21,071 bases of DNA from Branchiostoma floridae (Eukaryota > Chordata > Leptocardii > Amphioxiformes > Branchiostomatidae): contig NC_049985.1 of assembly GCF_000003815.2 (NCBI RefSeq), forward strand, positions 20,474,344-20,495,414. The letters run 5' to 3'. Numbering within the stretch: the stretch's first letter is position 1; every line of letters starts with the position of its first letter. The notes under the pieces were generated by a model. That model made no database searches. It saw only the letters and a list, made by a program, of their open reading frames with translations, and was not told the DNA's origin. Below, piece by piece: positions 1 to 9,037 of this stretch. A program made the position numbers and the translations under genes.

Positions 1-694
1 AAACTTTTTTTCTAAAACTGGCAAAAACGTTATCAGGCTAGGGCAAAGTTGCTTGATATGTCAGGTGCTGGCCGCAGACTATCTTGAAATAAGCCTGTTT
101 GTTTAACCGTCAGACAGCAGATTCTCAGTGTGGACCAAGTCCTTGGCCACATCAAGTAAATAGTCCATTTCTGAACTCAGCTGAACCTCCTTGCTTGCTT
201 CCAACGATACTGAGTCAGGACACGCGGGCTCCACGGCTACGCGTTCTGGTATGACCTCTCTGTTGCGACCCGGAAGTATACTGGATATACTGGAAAGCGG
301 TAGCCCAGAAACCCCCATGCAGTACGAAATCGTCGCCGAAATCAGGCATTTCACGGCTGTTTGAAGGCCAACTTTAGCTCTTGAAATCTCACCGTAACAT
401 AATATCTAAAAGTTCAAATGCACTGTATGTGATAGATCAACTTGTCAGGATCACGTAGATACCTTTTATAGCATCATCTGGCAAATGTTTTCTTTTCTAT
501 CGAGTTTTTCCGTGACGATGTCTTGTGCCTCTTTTCGGCGGTCAACACCATTCTGAAAAAAGTTGTCTACATAGATCTCCAATCCGTCATCCCCCCAGTA
601 TGGTGCACTCCTGTAAACCTGAACTGTAGTGCATACCCAGAGATCTCTCTAACAAGTAATGATAATCAAGGAGAAACTTGCAGCTGGCTCTCAC
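1..694 (-). other. Start of RanGAP1 intron 7, with an unassigned short ORF
   Basis: No further RanGAP1 exon is visible. A minus-strand ORF from 354 to 103 (83 codons) ends SEMDYLLDVAKDLVHTEN followed by LLSDG and a stop, with slightly higher GC than its surroundings. Its sequence matches nothing I recognise and it lacks a leucine-rich-repeat pattern. It could be a nested exon behind the acceptor-like GCTTTCCAG, or chance. Nothing else is supported here. Confidence 0.3.
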
Positions 695-751
695 CTTGGC
701 CATGGATTCTGCACCTTTCTCCGTGAAGATGTTGTCATTCAAGTTCACCAC
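695..751 (-). CDS. RANGAP1: RanGAP1 exon 7 (last exon inside the window)
   Basis: 57 bp, 19 codons, phase 0. The acceptor is CTTGTTTCAG and the donor GTGAGA. It encodes [19 protein letters not shown], matching vertebrate VINLNDNTFTEKGAVAMAE. The next expected segment (vertebrate VEVINFGDCLVR) is not found between 1 and 694, so the gene continues beyond the left edge. Confidence 0.93.
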
Positions 752-3700
752 CTGAAACAAGCCAGAAAACATTCAAGATAGAAGCATAGGTTAAAGGTAT
801 AATATGTAATTTTTTGGAGTGACCACAAGAATTAGACCCTCTTGGCTGTAAACAACAACTTCCAGGCCTCCAGTAGGCACCCTAGGGGTGGGGTAATAGT
901 TTATCACACTCCAGGCTGGCTACAGGGGAAGATCTTCTTCTTTGAAAATACTCAATTTTTTAAACTTCAGAATAGGATATAATCATGCACTTAGTCTATT
1001 TACGGTATGAATAAGCTGACCTGGTTACATTCCCTTCAAAACTGCAAGAAATCTTGCAAAGAGTACGTTTTACAAAAATTATGGTAAAGCTGTCATCAGA
1101 CACCCCACTGTTCAGTCAGGCACACAAGGCAGTGATAAGCCAGATGTGGGCGTGTTTCCCTAGGAAGCATGGAGGTCTATGTAAAAAGATCACAGTTTGT
1201 AGACATGTTTGTATGATGCACTGATGTTGCAACTTCTCTCACTGAGCCTTGGTATTCAATGCTAAAGAGTAGATTTAGCTTACTATGTAAAGAAATGGCA
1301 GGAAAATCTACTTTTGTATTGTCCAAATATTACGCAGTATAGCTTTAATAAAGGCTCGTACATGGAAACATTCCATGTGAGATCAATCATNNNNNNNNNN
1401 NNNNNNNNNNNNNNNNNNNNNNNNNNNNNNNNNNNNNNNNNNNNNNNNNNNNNNNNNNNNNNNNNNNNNNNNNNNNNNNNNNNNNNNNNNNNNNNNNNNN
1501 NNNNNNNNNNNNNNNNNNNNNNNNNNNNNNNNNNNNNNNNNNNNNNNNNNNNTGTGCATAATTGCTTCGTAATGCATTAGGGGTCAACATACTTTGACCT
1601 TGTATCTTATGTCCTGTGCTAAATAGAATGTTGTCCTGCTAGTTTTTATTTTTTCATTTTCTTTCTAGATGATCCCATAAAGTAATTTTCTACAATGTTG
1701 ATGAACTTCTCAAAACATGATGAAAGTTTCTCAGAATATAATTTATTATAAAATTCAAATTTTTGTACATGTCACTGTAAATGGGGAAAGGTTTGCGATA
1801 GTTCTATTCACTCTCAGTATAAATATGTGCTACCTTGCAGTGTTATTGCACTTGTTTCTAGAGCTTTGTACCTAAACTATGGACTTGCATCAGTAAGACT
1901 GTTTCCGTACATGTCAGATCTAAACATTGTGTACTTAAATGTACATGTTAACCTGTACCTTAACAAACACTAGTGGTCACCACTTTTTAAAAAAGGCAGG
2001 TAAATCACTAGTTAGAGATGCCAATTTTCATGAACTTGCAGTTGAAAATGAAGAAAACTTGCAAGTAGACTTGTTTTGAGATTCAAACACATAAATCCTC
2101 ATACAAAAATGACAGTATTCTGCTAAAAACGACAGTTCGTTACATGTCAAACTTGCTTAGGTATAAGAACCAGTCAGGACCTGTTCCTTAACCAGTCTGT
2201 ACCTGTACCGTACCTGTACCAGAATTCTTGTTATGGTACACAGGCCTACTTGTTTCACTCACTTGTTTCAACGGAGTGAACACCTACTTCACCCAACCTA
2301 CCTAGAGATACAGTCACGGCTAATTCAAGTATTCTTTCTGCTCAACTTGACTTCCACACAAGCGAGTGCCTACCCTGAGGTTCTTGTTCTCGGAGAAGGC
2401 CTCGGCCAGGGCTGTGATACCTAGGTGTTGGATCCCGTTCTGAGGCATGGACACTTCTTCCAGAGTTCCTATGACCTGAAATATACCAAGAAAGTGTATG
2501 GTCAAGAATCAAACATTCATGGCTATCCTGCTTTTCTGAACAAATACGTGTTTAAACATTGTCTTGGGACACCTGGGAAAATTTTGCTCAGAGCTCAAAA
2601 CACGTTTTCTGCAGGGAGTAAGTTTACAATAAACCCATTATGTTTTATGATGACATTGTATGACATAAGTATCTGTTCTTGCAATTTACATTTTGCATCT
2701 TCTTTGTACGATTTACAGGATGCGAGCTGTTCTTTTTGTGTAAACGGACCCACACACAGGTGTCAACCGTGTCATCCATATAAAATAACCAAATAATTTA
2801 TGTCATGATCAACTTTGTCTGTTACAATGCTAGAATGCAAAGTACTATAAGCCTTCAGTAGCAACAGCATTTGTCGGAACAGACATTGGGTAAAACCCTG
2901 CACATAGCAGCCTGTACAACGTAGCTACCTTGAAAGCCTTGGACAGAGCCTTTGCTCCAGGGTTTTCCAGCCTATTTCTCCCAGAGATGAACACCTTCAG
3001 TGCCAGTGGTTTTCCCTCTGTGCTACTGGCTGTGTGACACTCTATCAGCGCTTCGGACAATATCTGAAACACAACACAGGGATAAACAAGTCCACTAGCC
3101 CTATTGTCCATGGCAAGTGAAAGTGCTGTTCGGGCAAGTGCATGTCCTACCCCACTTGTCCGATCGGGCAAGTAAGATTTTTCCATTGATTTTAGTGCAA
3201 TTTTGATATACTTGTTACATTTTAAAGTCATGACATCAAGCAATTGTCTACAGAGAATTCCATTGCTGGAAGTGAAAATGCATATACTAGTAAACTAACA
3301 GTGACATTTGAATTTTGGGCAAGTGAAAAATTGATTCGGGCAAGTACATTTTTTATGTGCTTGCCCGATAGGACAAGTGGATTTTAGAAAACTTGTTCAA
3401 CCCTGCAACAGTATCAAAACTGTAACTTTTACACAATCGTTCAAGCAAACTAACATACATGTACATGTACAGGGCTGTCTCCAGAACCATTGAAAATTAT
3501 GAAAATTTGAACTTTATCATAATATGAAAGTTATGAAAATATTCTCATAAGCCCCTCCCACCACACCTAACAAATATCTTCATGGTACATCCACAGACAC
3601 ACAGGTGGCACTGAAAAATAACTTTCCTGGCAAAGGTAATAAAGTTAATAGTAACATCAAGAACAACAGGGCTTACAATGTCACAATTCACATGTGAGAC

Positions 3701-6700
3701 AAGGATTAACATGGAACATACCTGCCCCCCTCCCACACCAAGACCATTGTTGTTGAGTTTCAGTACTTCCAGTGTGTACACGGCCTTGCTGGTCAGCAGT
3801 CCACGGCAGGCCTTGACCCCATCAGGACCAAAGGCATTGTCACTCAGGTCCAGCTCCACAAGATGGGCATTTGCTGTGATGACTGCTCCACCAAGACTTT
3901 CCTACAGTTTTTAATGAAAGAAAAAAAATGAAAAGTGCTGTATACCAAACCTGTCCCTTTACCTGTACCCGTAACAACTGTTTAGGTACAGATCCACACC
4001 TGGTGTACATCCGCTGATAATAGTGATATGTCACCAATCTTGTGCCCCTGAGAAAAGCAATTAACATGAATTTCCTCACTTCACTTTGGCAAAAATCTAG
4101 CTTTGGTTAGGGCCATCCCTGTAGAACTGCTTGTTCTGCGAACAGCACATTGCATTGTGTAAAGTTGCTGAGGACATCAAATTTTAATGTTTTTAGCATC
4201 ATTACTTTGTTATTTGTAACTGGAACACAATCATGACTTAGACTTAGGGGCTCCTAATGGTTTACTGACATTAAAAAACTTTGTAGCACAAAATGGCTAA
4301 ATTGTCATTTTTTTTACAATCATGACAATCTGTAAAAAAAAAAGACAATTGAATTTAGCCATTTTGTGCTGCAAAGTTTTTTAATGTCAATAAACCATTC
4401 TCTCTTGGATAGGGAGTTAAATGGAGGTCCCATATTTGAGGAGAGCCACACCTTGAGCATATTTAAAGAACCCACCACACTTATCGAAAAGAGTTGGGGT
4501 CCTTTCCAGTGGTTCAATGAAATCTGTCAGACAGATATGCAGCTGGTACTGTTCAGTACAAACCTGGTGTGTGACGTCTTCATGCAGTTTACCAGGTATA
4601 CAATATACTCACCAGTGAGGGTGGGATCTCTGACCGCAGTCTCCCAGTGAACATGTCGCTCCACAGCGCTCTCTAAACACAAAACAGAAACAGTTTCTTA
4701 CATAAGGCCACACCAGTTTTATTAATTGCTTCTCAGATTTTTTCAGAAAATAACTGGAGCAACATGGCAAAGAAATTATAAGAATTCACTGCAAAGAACA
4801 TGTGAACTGTACATGTGTACCTCAAATACTTGAGAAGATTAAGTGCAATTCATTGTACATTTGTACATGTAGGGAGTCTATTTTCTACATAACTCGTACT
4901 AGTAAAAGAATACTTCTATCATTAACAATGTTGATATTCTTTTTACAACTAGTACTACTCTATATGGCCTCCTTCGGTCAATATTGACCATGGTAAAATC
5001 CTAATTGACCCTTTTTACTAAGATAACTTTACAAAGCTTTACATACATGAGTAACAAGCATTTTGACAAACCGACTGTTGTTAGAAGCTTAGATTCATGC
5101 AAGACTTTGGTACAATGTGGACCCACTGGGACCATATGTGCTACTTGTTTAACTTTAACTCACAACAATTATTAGCTGAATCCCCGGAGATGATGTTGAG
5201 GAGTACAGAACCAGTAAGGCCCCATTCATGATGCAAAAAATGAAACGGTTCTATCGGTTAGGCAAGCTGAAACGGATGAGTTTTGTCATCATGAACGCTC
5301 CGAAACGGATCTGAAGCGATAGGAAACGTTTTTTTCGGAACCTCTTCGCGATGTAGTGTTGAAACGGTTTCTTCCTTATCCGGAATTGCAATAATCTGAC
5401 AAAGAAGTACAAGTTTCGGCAAGATCACAACCATCTCAGGGGTCAGAGGTCGCATTACCATGCATTACCATGCCTTTTCAAGGAACTGAAACGGTCTGCA
5501 AGTTTGCATCGTGAACGCAAAGTGCAAACCGTTTCCTGTAGTTTGCTGTCAGATTTCCAGGCCTAACTGATAGAACCGTTTAATTTTTTGCAGCATGAAC
5601 GGGGCCTAAGTGACCTCAAAATGAAAAACACTACAATGTATATGATTTTAGGTTTTTACTGCCAAGGATTATCAGCTAATATCATGGCAAGAAATTGAAG
5701 CTGTGCAGCTGATTTTCGCCTGTGGGTGCACCTAGATATTTATGTAGGGCTTTGCTGTTATTCTAATTTCTTTTTCATTCCATGTCGTGTATCCAAAATG
5801 TTTTCTGTTCACTCAACACTTTTGGGGGCAACATCCCTTTCATAAAGTTTGATATGGGCCCTGTTTTGGTAGATACCAGATAGCCCTGTGTAAGTACTAG
5901 TGTAATTGTAATACTGACCTCGAATTCGGGATGTTTCTCCAGAGCAGCAGCGATAGCTTTGGCGGCCTCCACACCCACTGTGTTCCCTTCTAACCGCAGT
6001 GCCTGCAGGTCTACAGCTTCTAATACTGCCTTCACTATTTCAGCAGCTAGGAAATAAAAAAACATATACATGTACATGCACTTGTAGAGTTTTCTGTATT
6101 ATCCTATAAAAGCCTCAGGGCCTTATGTTAACTTTAAAATACTTGCCGGCTTTACTCATGATGTTTTCTTTTCTGACCATCTTCTTTTTAATCCGTACCT
6201 GTGCCTTTTTCTTCATCTCCAAAGAGAATCTGATCCTACGGTAGCATAAGATAGTATCAAAAGCTGACAGAGGAGTGTGTTTGGCTACCGGAGGATCTGC
6301 CGTAGAACACACTGGTCAAAGGCCTTTATTATGCAATCATTACGTAACTAAACTGTAATCAGACTGCTTTTTAGAAGAAGGTGCTTATTGCGCCAGGCAC
6401 GCACGCCAGGTACCCTGTCACAGCTACAATAGCCGTTACCGAGCAGATTTGATCGCCAGCAATCATGGAGGCAAGAGTTTGCCATGTTTTCCGCAACATC
6501 TGGGGATTGTTTTATGCATCTGTGGTGGTAATAAATGACTGTGTACCCGGGGAAAACAACATCAAAACGTCGGCACGATACGACAGGACACGTGTAGTGG
6601 GAAGGGTAGCGCAGACGGTGCCTTTGTTTGTCCGATTGAGATCGTCGGCAGCTGTCGGTTGGCATTAAAAATAATTCAAATCAGCTTCGCTACGTACATG

Positions 6701-7472
6701 ATGGGGAGGAGCAGAAACATGTCTCTGAAAGATCACCCCTCCCCATGCCTCTGACAAGTACATAATTTCTGCGGCAGATCCTCCAGTAGCCAAACACACT
6801 TCTAGGCAGGCTTCACTCCTCTGTCAGCTTCTGATGCTATCTTACGGTACCGTAGGATCTGCTTGGAGATTCGTAGGATCTGTTTGGAGATTACCTTTTT
6901 CTTGCTTGCCTGGACTAAAGGTGTTTACTGTTTACTGTTTACTGAAGAAGCCTCCATCTTCTTTGCCACTGCCTGTTTGGCTCTCTTTTCTATCTGCTTC
7001 TTTCTTTCTTGTTTTAGTTGCTCAGCCAGAATCTTCTTTCCTTTTTTGAACGGCCTGTCGTTCTAAGATGAAGGCTTCTTCAGTAACACCTTGGCCTCAG
7101 AGGAGACTTCGGCGTTACGCTTTTAGTTTCACGGATGATGGTCGGCGTCAATAATTTATGGGGGAGGGGGGCACATCAAGCTGAACTGTCTGCATATAAT
7201 TTGGTATTTTTCTGGACTATAGCCATATCTGGCTGACGAAAACAAACTTTCCTGCAACAAATACACCACTGCTGTTTATTTCCTTCTTTGTTTGTTGTTC
7301 GTTTTCTAGCCACAGAGAGACGCGAAACAAATTTACAACAACGCATTTCACTCTCACCATCTTCTGCTTTGTCCAGTTTCAGTCCTCGGCCTTTAAAGCT
7401 GACCTCGTTCACTTGTTCTACTTTAGTCTTCGCCAAAAGATCGACGACTTCCGATACTCCTGGTTCGGCCAT
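695..7472 (-). CDS. RANGAP1: RanGAP1, Ran GTPase-activating protein 1, N-terminal part, seven exons (partial gene)
   Basis: RanGAP1 stimulates GTP hydrolysis by Ran in the cytoplasm and so maintains the RanGTP gradient for nuclear transport and spindle assembly. Joining exons 7472-7358, 6046-5919, 4672-4613, 3901-3722, 3063-2929, 2475-2374 and 751-695 gives 259 residues that align from the first methionine with vertebrate RanGAP1. Every junction keeps frame at GT/AG sites. Landmarks: FKGRGLKL (25-32), LRLEGNTVG in the first leucine-rich repeat, [13 protein letters not shown] with the conserved functional Arg (Arg74 of fission yeast Rna1) at about residue 92, [21 protein letters not shown] (148-156), [10 protein letters not shown] and [12 protein letters not shown]. 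These are RI-type leucine-rich repeats. Family knowledge: RanGAPs lack an arginine finger and position Ran's own catalytic machinery. The remaining repeats, the acidic stretch and any SUMO-accepting C-terminal domain must lie left of position 1. No lesion is seen in these exons, so the gene looks functional. Confidence 0.95.
752..2373 (-). other. RanGAP1 intron 6, with assembly gap
   Basis: A 1.6-kb intron including the 162-base N run at 1391-1552. I see AT-rich sequence, scattered GTACATGTAC-like and ACCTGTACC microsatellite patches (about 1900-2225) and a short palindrome, AGTGGTCACCACT, near 1970. No exon-like frame was found. Confidence 0.6.
1391..1552. other. Assembly gap (162 N)
   Basis: A run of N inside RanGAP1 intron 6. 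Apparent open frames across it are artefacts. Confidence 0.99.
2374..2475 (-). CDS. RANGAP1: RanGAP1 exon 6
   Basis: 102 bp, 34 codons, phase 0. The acceptor is TATATTTCAG and the donor GTAGGC. It encodes [26 protein letters not shown] and SENKNLR, nearly identical to vertebrate [20 protein letters not shown]. Confidence 0.95.
2929..3063 (-). CDS. RANGAP1: RanGAP1 exon 5
   Basis: 135 bp, 45 codons, phase 0. The acceptor tract CCTGTGTTGTGTTTCAG abuts a transposon-like element that starts only 13 bp before the exon. The donor is GTAGCT. It encodes [32 protein letters not shown] and [11 protein letters not shown], matching vertebrate [18 protein letters not shown]. Confidence 0.95.
3077..3405. 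mobile_element. 329-bp non-autonomous DNA transposon in RanGAP1 intron 4
   Basis: The ends are inverted: CAGGGATAAACAAG at the left, and the reverse complement of the right end reads CAGGGTTGAACAAG. The element is flanked on both sides by the direct repeat CAACA (3072-3076 and 3406-3410). Inside, GGGCAAGT or its complement recurs at least six times, including a CACTTGTCC-GATCGGGCAAG block that is repeated inverted near the right end. CAGGG termini are typical of hAT-like elements, but those make 8-bp duplications, so the superfamily is uncertain. It has no coding capacity. Confidence 0.7.
3722..3901 (-). CDS. RANGAP1: RanGAP1 exon 4
   Basis: 180 bp, 60 codons, phase 0 at both ends. The acceptor is AACTGTAG at 3902 and the donor GTATGT. 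It encodes [36 protein letters not shown] and [14 protein letters not shown], two leucine-rich repeats. The asparagine-rich LNNNGLG loop is conserved in RanGAPs and lies at the Ran interface in known structures (family knowledge). Confidence 0.95.
4256..4399. repeat. 144-bp foldback hairpin in RanGAP1 intron 3
   Basis: Arms of about 50 bp (4256-4305 and about 4349-4399) are reverse complements with only about two mismatches, starting AATGGTTTAC and ending GTAAACCATT-like. They are separated by a T-rich/A-rich spacer. The RNA from either strand would fold into a long stem. It could be a miniature foldback transposon; no clear target duplication was found. Confidence 0.85.
4613..4672 (-). CDS. 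RANGAP1: RanGAP1 exon 3 (catalytic arginine exon)
   Basis: A 60-bp exon of 20 codons, phase 0 at both ends, between acceptor TGTTTAG and donor GTGAGTAT. It encodes [20 protein letters not shown], which aligns with [17 protein letters not shown] of vertebrates. The Arg of FTGR corresponds to the residue whose mutation abolishes activity in yeast Rna1 (Arg74). The exon is easily missed because of its size. Confidence 0.95.
5218..5606. mobile_element. PIF/Harbinger-like MITE, 389 bp, in RanGAP1 intron 2
   Basis: The terminal inverted repeats are about 48 bp with roughly six mismatches: GGCCCCATTCATGATGC at the left, and GGCCCCGTTCATGCTGC read inward from the right. It is flanked by TAA on both sides (5215-5217, 5607-5609), the 3-bp TWA duplication typical of PIF/Harbinger. 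Five direct GAAACGG motifs and one inverted copy lie inside, perhaps subterminal transposase sites. There is no ORF of note. Confidence 0.85.
5919..6046 (-). CDS. RANGAP1: RanGAP1 exon 2
   Basis: The acceptor is TATTTCCTAG at 6047 and the donor GTCAGT at 5918. The phase-1 junction completes an alanine, giving [17 protein letters not shown]. It encodes the first leucine-rich repeat, [16 protein letters not shown], and ends at [18 protein letters not shown] is almost identical to vertebrate RanGAP1. Confidence 0.95.
6178..6304 (+). repeat. Left arm of inverted duplication in RanGAP1 intron 1
   Basis: The stretch from ATCTCCAAAGAGAATCTG to GGCTACCGGAGGATCTGC is found again as its reverse complement at 6774-6900 with substitutions and two insertions in the other copy. 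Read on the plus strand it gives ISKENLILR, then a stop, then [12 protein letters not shown], which resembles ISKQILR and EADRGV from the other arm. The duplicated unit may therefore once have been coding. No family is recognised. Confidence 0.7.
6305..6773. other. Spacer between the inverted arms, RanGAP1 intron 1
   Basis: Contains a plus-strand ORF of 67 codons (6465-6668, starting [14 protein letters not shown]) preceded by CATGGAGG and rather CpG-rich, and a short hairpin near 6699-6748 with GATGGGGAGG facing CCTCCCCATG. The ORF has no recognised match and an equally long antisense frame, so it is not called as a gene. Confidence 0.4.
6774..7120 (-). pseudogene. Right arm of inverted duplication plus Lys/Glu-rich coding relic
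   Basis: The minus strand from about 7120 to 6930 reads [17 protein letters not shown], then a break, then [11 protein letters not shown], a further frame change, then [20 protein letters not shown] and [10 protein letters not shown]: a charged coiled-coil-like segment interrupted by a stop and a shift. Further on, 6900-6774 reads [20 protein letters not shown] and EADRGVKPA. Frame breaks suggest a decayed gene fragment inside RanGAP1 intron 1. A family cannot be named; low-complexity chance similarity is possible. Confidence 0.4.
7358..7472 (-). CDS. RANGAP1: RanGAP1 exon 1 (start codon exon)
   Basis: This exon encodes residues 1-38 plus one base, from [13 protein letters not shown] to KLDKAED, matching the human N terminus (LAETLAKTQ, LSFKGKSLKLNTAED). 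The donor is GTGAGA, phase 1. An in-frame ATG at 7703 would add 77 residues, but homology begins at 7472, which also has a G at -3. The upstream sequence has a basic, low-complexity translation and contains promoter motifs, so the downstream start is preferred. Confidence 0.93.
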
Positions 7473-7559
7473 ATCGTGCCGGGAGAGGAACACAAGCCGG
7501 ACTCTCGTCTCAGACCCGAGGAAATTACTTTGCTTGGGAAACTGGAGGAACGTGAGCGC

Positions 7560-7574
7560 AAAAATATGGCGGCC
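7560..7574 (+). promoter_or_regulatory. YY1-like motif upstream of RanGAP1
   Basis: AAAAATATGGCGGCC contains the ATGGCGGC core of the YY1 element, which sits near transcription starts of many housekeeping genes (family knowledge). It is 88 bp or more upstream of the RanGAP1 start codon at 7472, a plausible promoter or 5' UTR position. Confidence 0.5.
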
Positions 7575-7600
7575 AACTTTTTGAAAACAATCTCGTAGTT

Positions 7601-7610
7601 TCTCGCGAGA
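7601..7610. promoter_or_regulatory. TCTCGCGAGA core-promoter palindrome
   Basis: A perfect TCTCGCGAGA palindrome 129 bp upstream of the RanGAP1 ATG. In vertebrates this element marks TATA-less, often bidirectional housekeeping promoters. Its position fits the RanGAP1 promoter. A divergent plus-strand partner was looked for up to 8.0 kb and not identified. Confidence 0.6.
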
Positions 7611-8044
7611 ATGTATCTTTTTTTGGCGACGCCTCGGGGTGGGACAGCCGGGGGACAGCCGGGATTGAGAATTTGAGGATTGTAGAAAACTTAGAAAACG
7701 CATCCTGAGAAAACGGACAAGGAGCTTGAGAAGCTCGGATCTACTAGTACTGGCCTCAACAAGAAATACTTCAGAAAAATGACAGTACAGACGTAGCTAA
7801 GAAGAAATTCGATTCGAGATAAATGCAAGGTTGGCTAACGTGACGTTACTTCTTGAACTAATTGAAGACCATTGAACTGCAATAACCAACACAAAATTTG
7901 GAATCACCCAAATTTTCGACTGAACAGCTTCAGTCTTTGTCAAGGAATGAGCAATCCACTGTGACGTGACGCCACATCATGCAGATAGAACATGGGACTC
8001 AGTAAGCAGTGTTGCAGGAAGTCTATGGCGCCCACCGTCTCTGT
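7611..8044. other. RanGAP1 upstream region
   Basis: Contains a short direct duplication, GGGACAGCCGGGGGACAGCC, near 7640, then AT-rich sequence. No supported exon was seen on either strand. Confidence 0.4.
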
Positions 8045-8254
8045 TCAGGAATGGTTGTATATCCAAGATTTCACATTGTCCAGTGAGACCAAGTGTCCCG
8101 TTGACTCTATATGATTATGTTGGGAAACTTCTGAGGTTGTTGGACTCCAGCGTTTGTGCTCAAGGGACCTGGTCTTAAGTGCCTGGGACTGTTCAGGCGA
8201 AAATGTTGTAAAAATCAAACATAAGATGGCCAAACTAAAGATCGATTTCCTCAT
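8045..8254 (-). CDS. Small predicted secreted peptide (hypothetical)
   Basis: A 69-codon ORF with a classic signal-peptide start: MRKSIF, then a hydrophobic core SLAILCLIFTTF and a small-residue cleavage context near EQSQA (about residue 25). About 44 mature residues follow (LKTRSLEHKRWSPTTSEV, then QHNHIESTGHLVSLDN and VKSWIYNHS), with no cysteine and one dibasic KR. It could be a small peptide precursor, the first exon of a longer secreted protein, or a chance ORF. A perfect RFX X-box lies about 70 bp upstream of its ATG. No homologue is recognised, and the call rests on ORF composition alone. Confidence 0.3.
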   Translation of the reverse strand: MRKSIFSLAILCLIFTTFSPEQSQALKTRSLEHKRWSPTTSEVSQHNHIESTGHLVSLDNVKSWIYNHS

Positions 8255-8323
8255 ATTTTGTGTGGTGGTAGAGCCTTGATTTTAACTTACAAAACTGGGA
8301 AAGTTGCAGGTCTGTGGTCTCTG

Positions 8324-8337
8324 GTTACCATGGCAAC
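8324..8337. promoter_or_regulatory. RFX X-box motif
   Basis: GTTACCATGGCAAC is a perfect palindromic-type X-box (GTTNCC-AT-GGNAAC), the binding site of RFX factors that control ciliary genes. It lies 70 bp upstream of the minus-strand ATG at 8254, a usual distance for functional X-boxes. Binding is inferred from the motif only. Confidence 0.5.
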
Positions 8338-9037
8338 GGCCACTGCCATTCTAGCACTGTCATTCTAGCAGGAATCAAATGAAACAATGACAATCCTTCT
8401 TCACATTACGTGCTCCAAGGTGTACAACTGCCCGGTACACGTGGTTCCGAACGGTTGCATCTTTTACTGAGGGGATTGTGAAGTTTTGGCCCATGCCCAC
8501 ATCTATAAAAAGTGCAGTTATATGGTCATCTTTTAATAACTGAAAAATAGAAACATCTCAATCGATACCTTTGTGGGTCGTGACTCATTTTCAGTTAAAA
8601 TGCAGACTAAGGTTTGGTTTTCAACCGTTTCGAGCATGGGCGAAATTTGTTTGCCCCAAAAGTAAACTTTTATTGACAGAAAACTTTCTAAAATGGATTC
8701 CTGCCATCGAGAACTAAACAAAAGTACTTAAAATCCCCGTGTCCCCTGCACTAATCTACAAAATCATTTTGAACACAGCCTATTTTAATTTTTTCTGTTA
8801 AGATATAGACAAGAAAGTGTGCTAAAGGCACTCGCCGATAAAGTATCTAGTATTAGCCAGAGTTAGAGAAAGTAAAGATAGTCTATGAATATGTCCAGGC
8901 ATAATTGTGCAGTCCTGAGGTGAGGTTAACGACCCCTCTGGCCATTGGAAAATGACCCCCAAAACCCCCAAATATTTTTAAGTGGTTCATGAACAATTGA
9001 ACATTGGTCATTTGAATAAATATCTAGAGCACTCCTT
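8338..9037. other. Intergenic, no gene seen
   Basis: AT-rich sequence with a short direct repeat (CATTCTAGCA twice near 8346-8370). Neither strand shows a convincing exon. Confidence 0.5.

Noticed and set aside
1314-1590. Long open frames across 1391-1552, and likewise across 12228-12327 and 14868-15211
   Set aside because: They consist mostly of N and carry no information.
6465-6668. 67-codon plus-strand ORF starting [14 protein letters not shown]
   Set aside because: A hydrophobic patch and CpG-rich context looked gene-like, but there is an equally long antisense frame, no splice donor was established, and no family is recognised.
7473-7703. N-terminal extension of RanGAP1 from an ATG at 7703
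   Set aside because: The frame is open, but homology starts at 7472 and the region holds promoter motifs; an extension is not needed.
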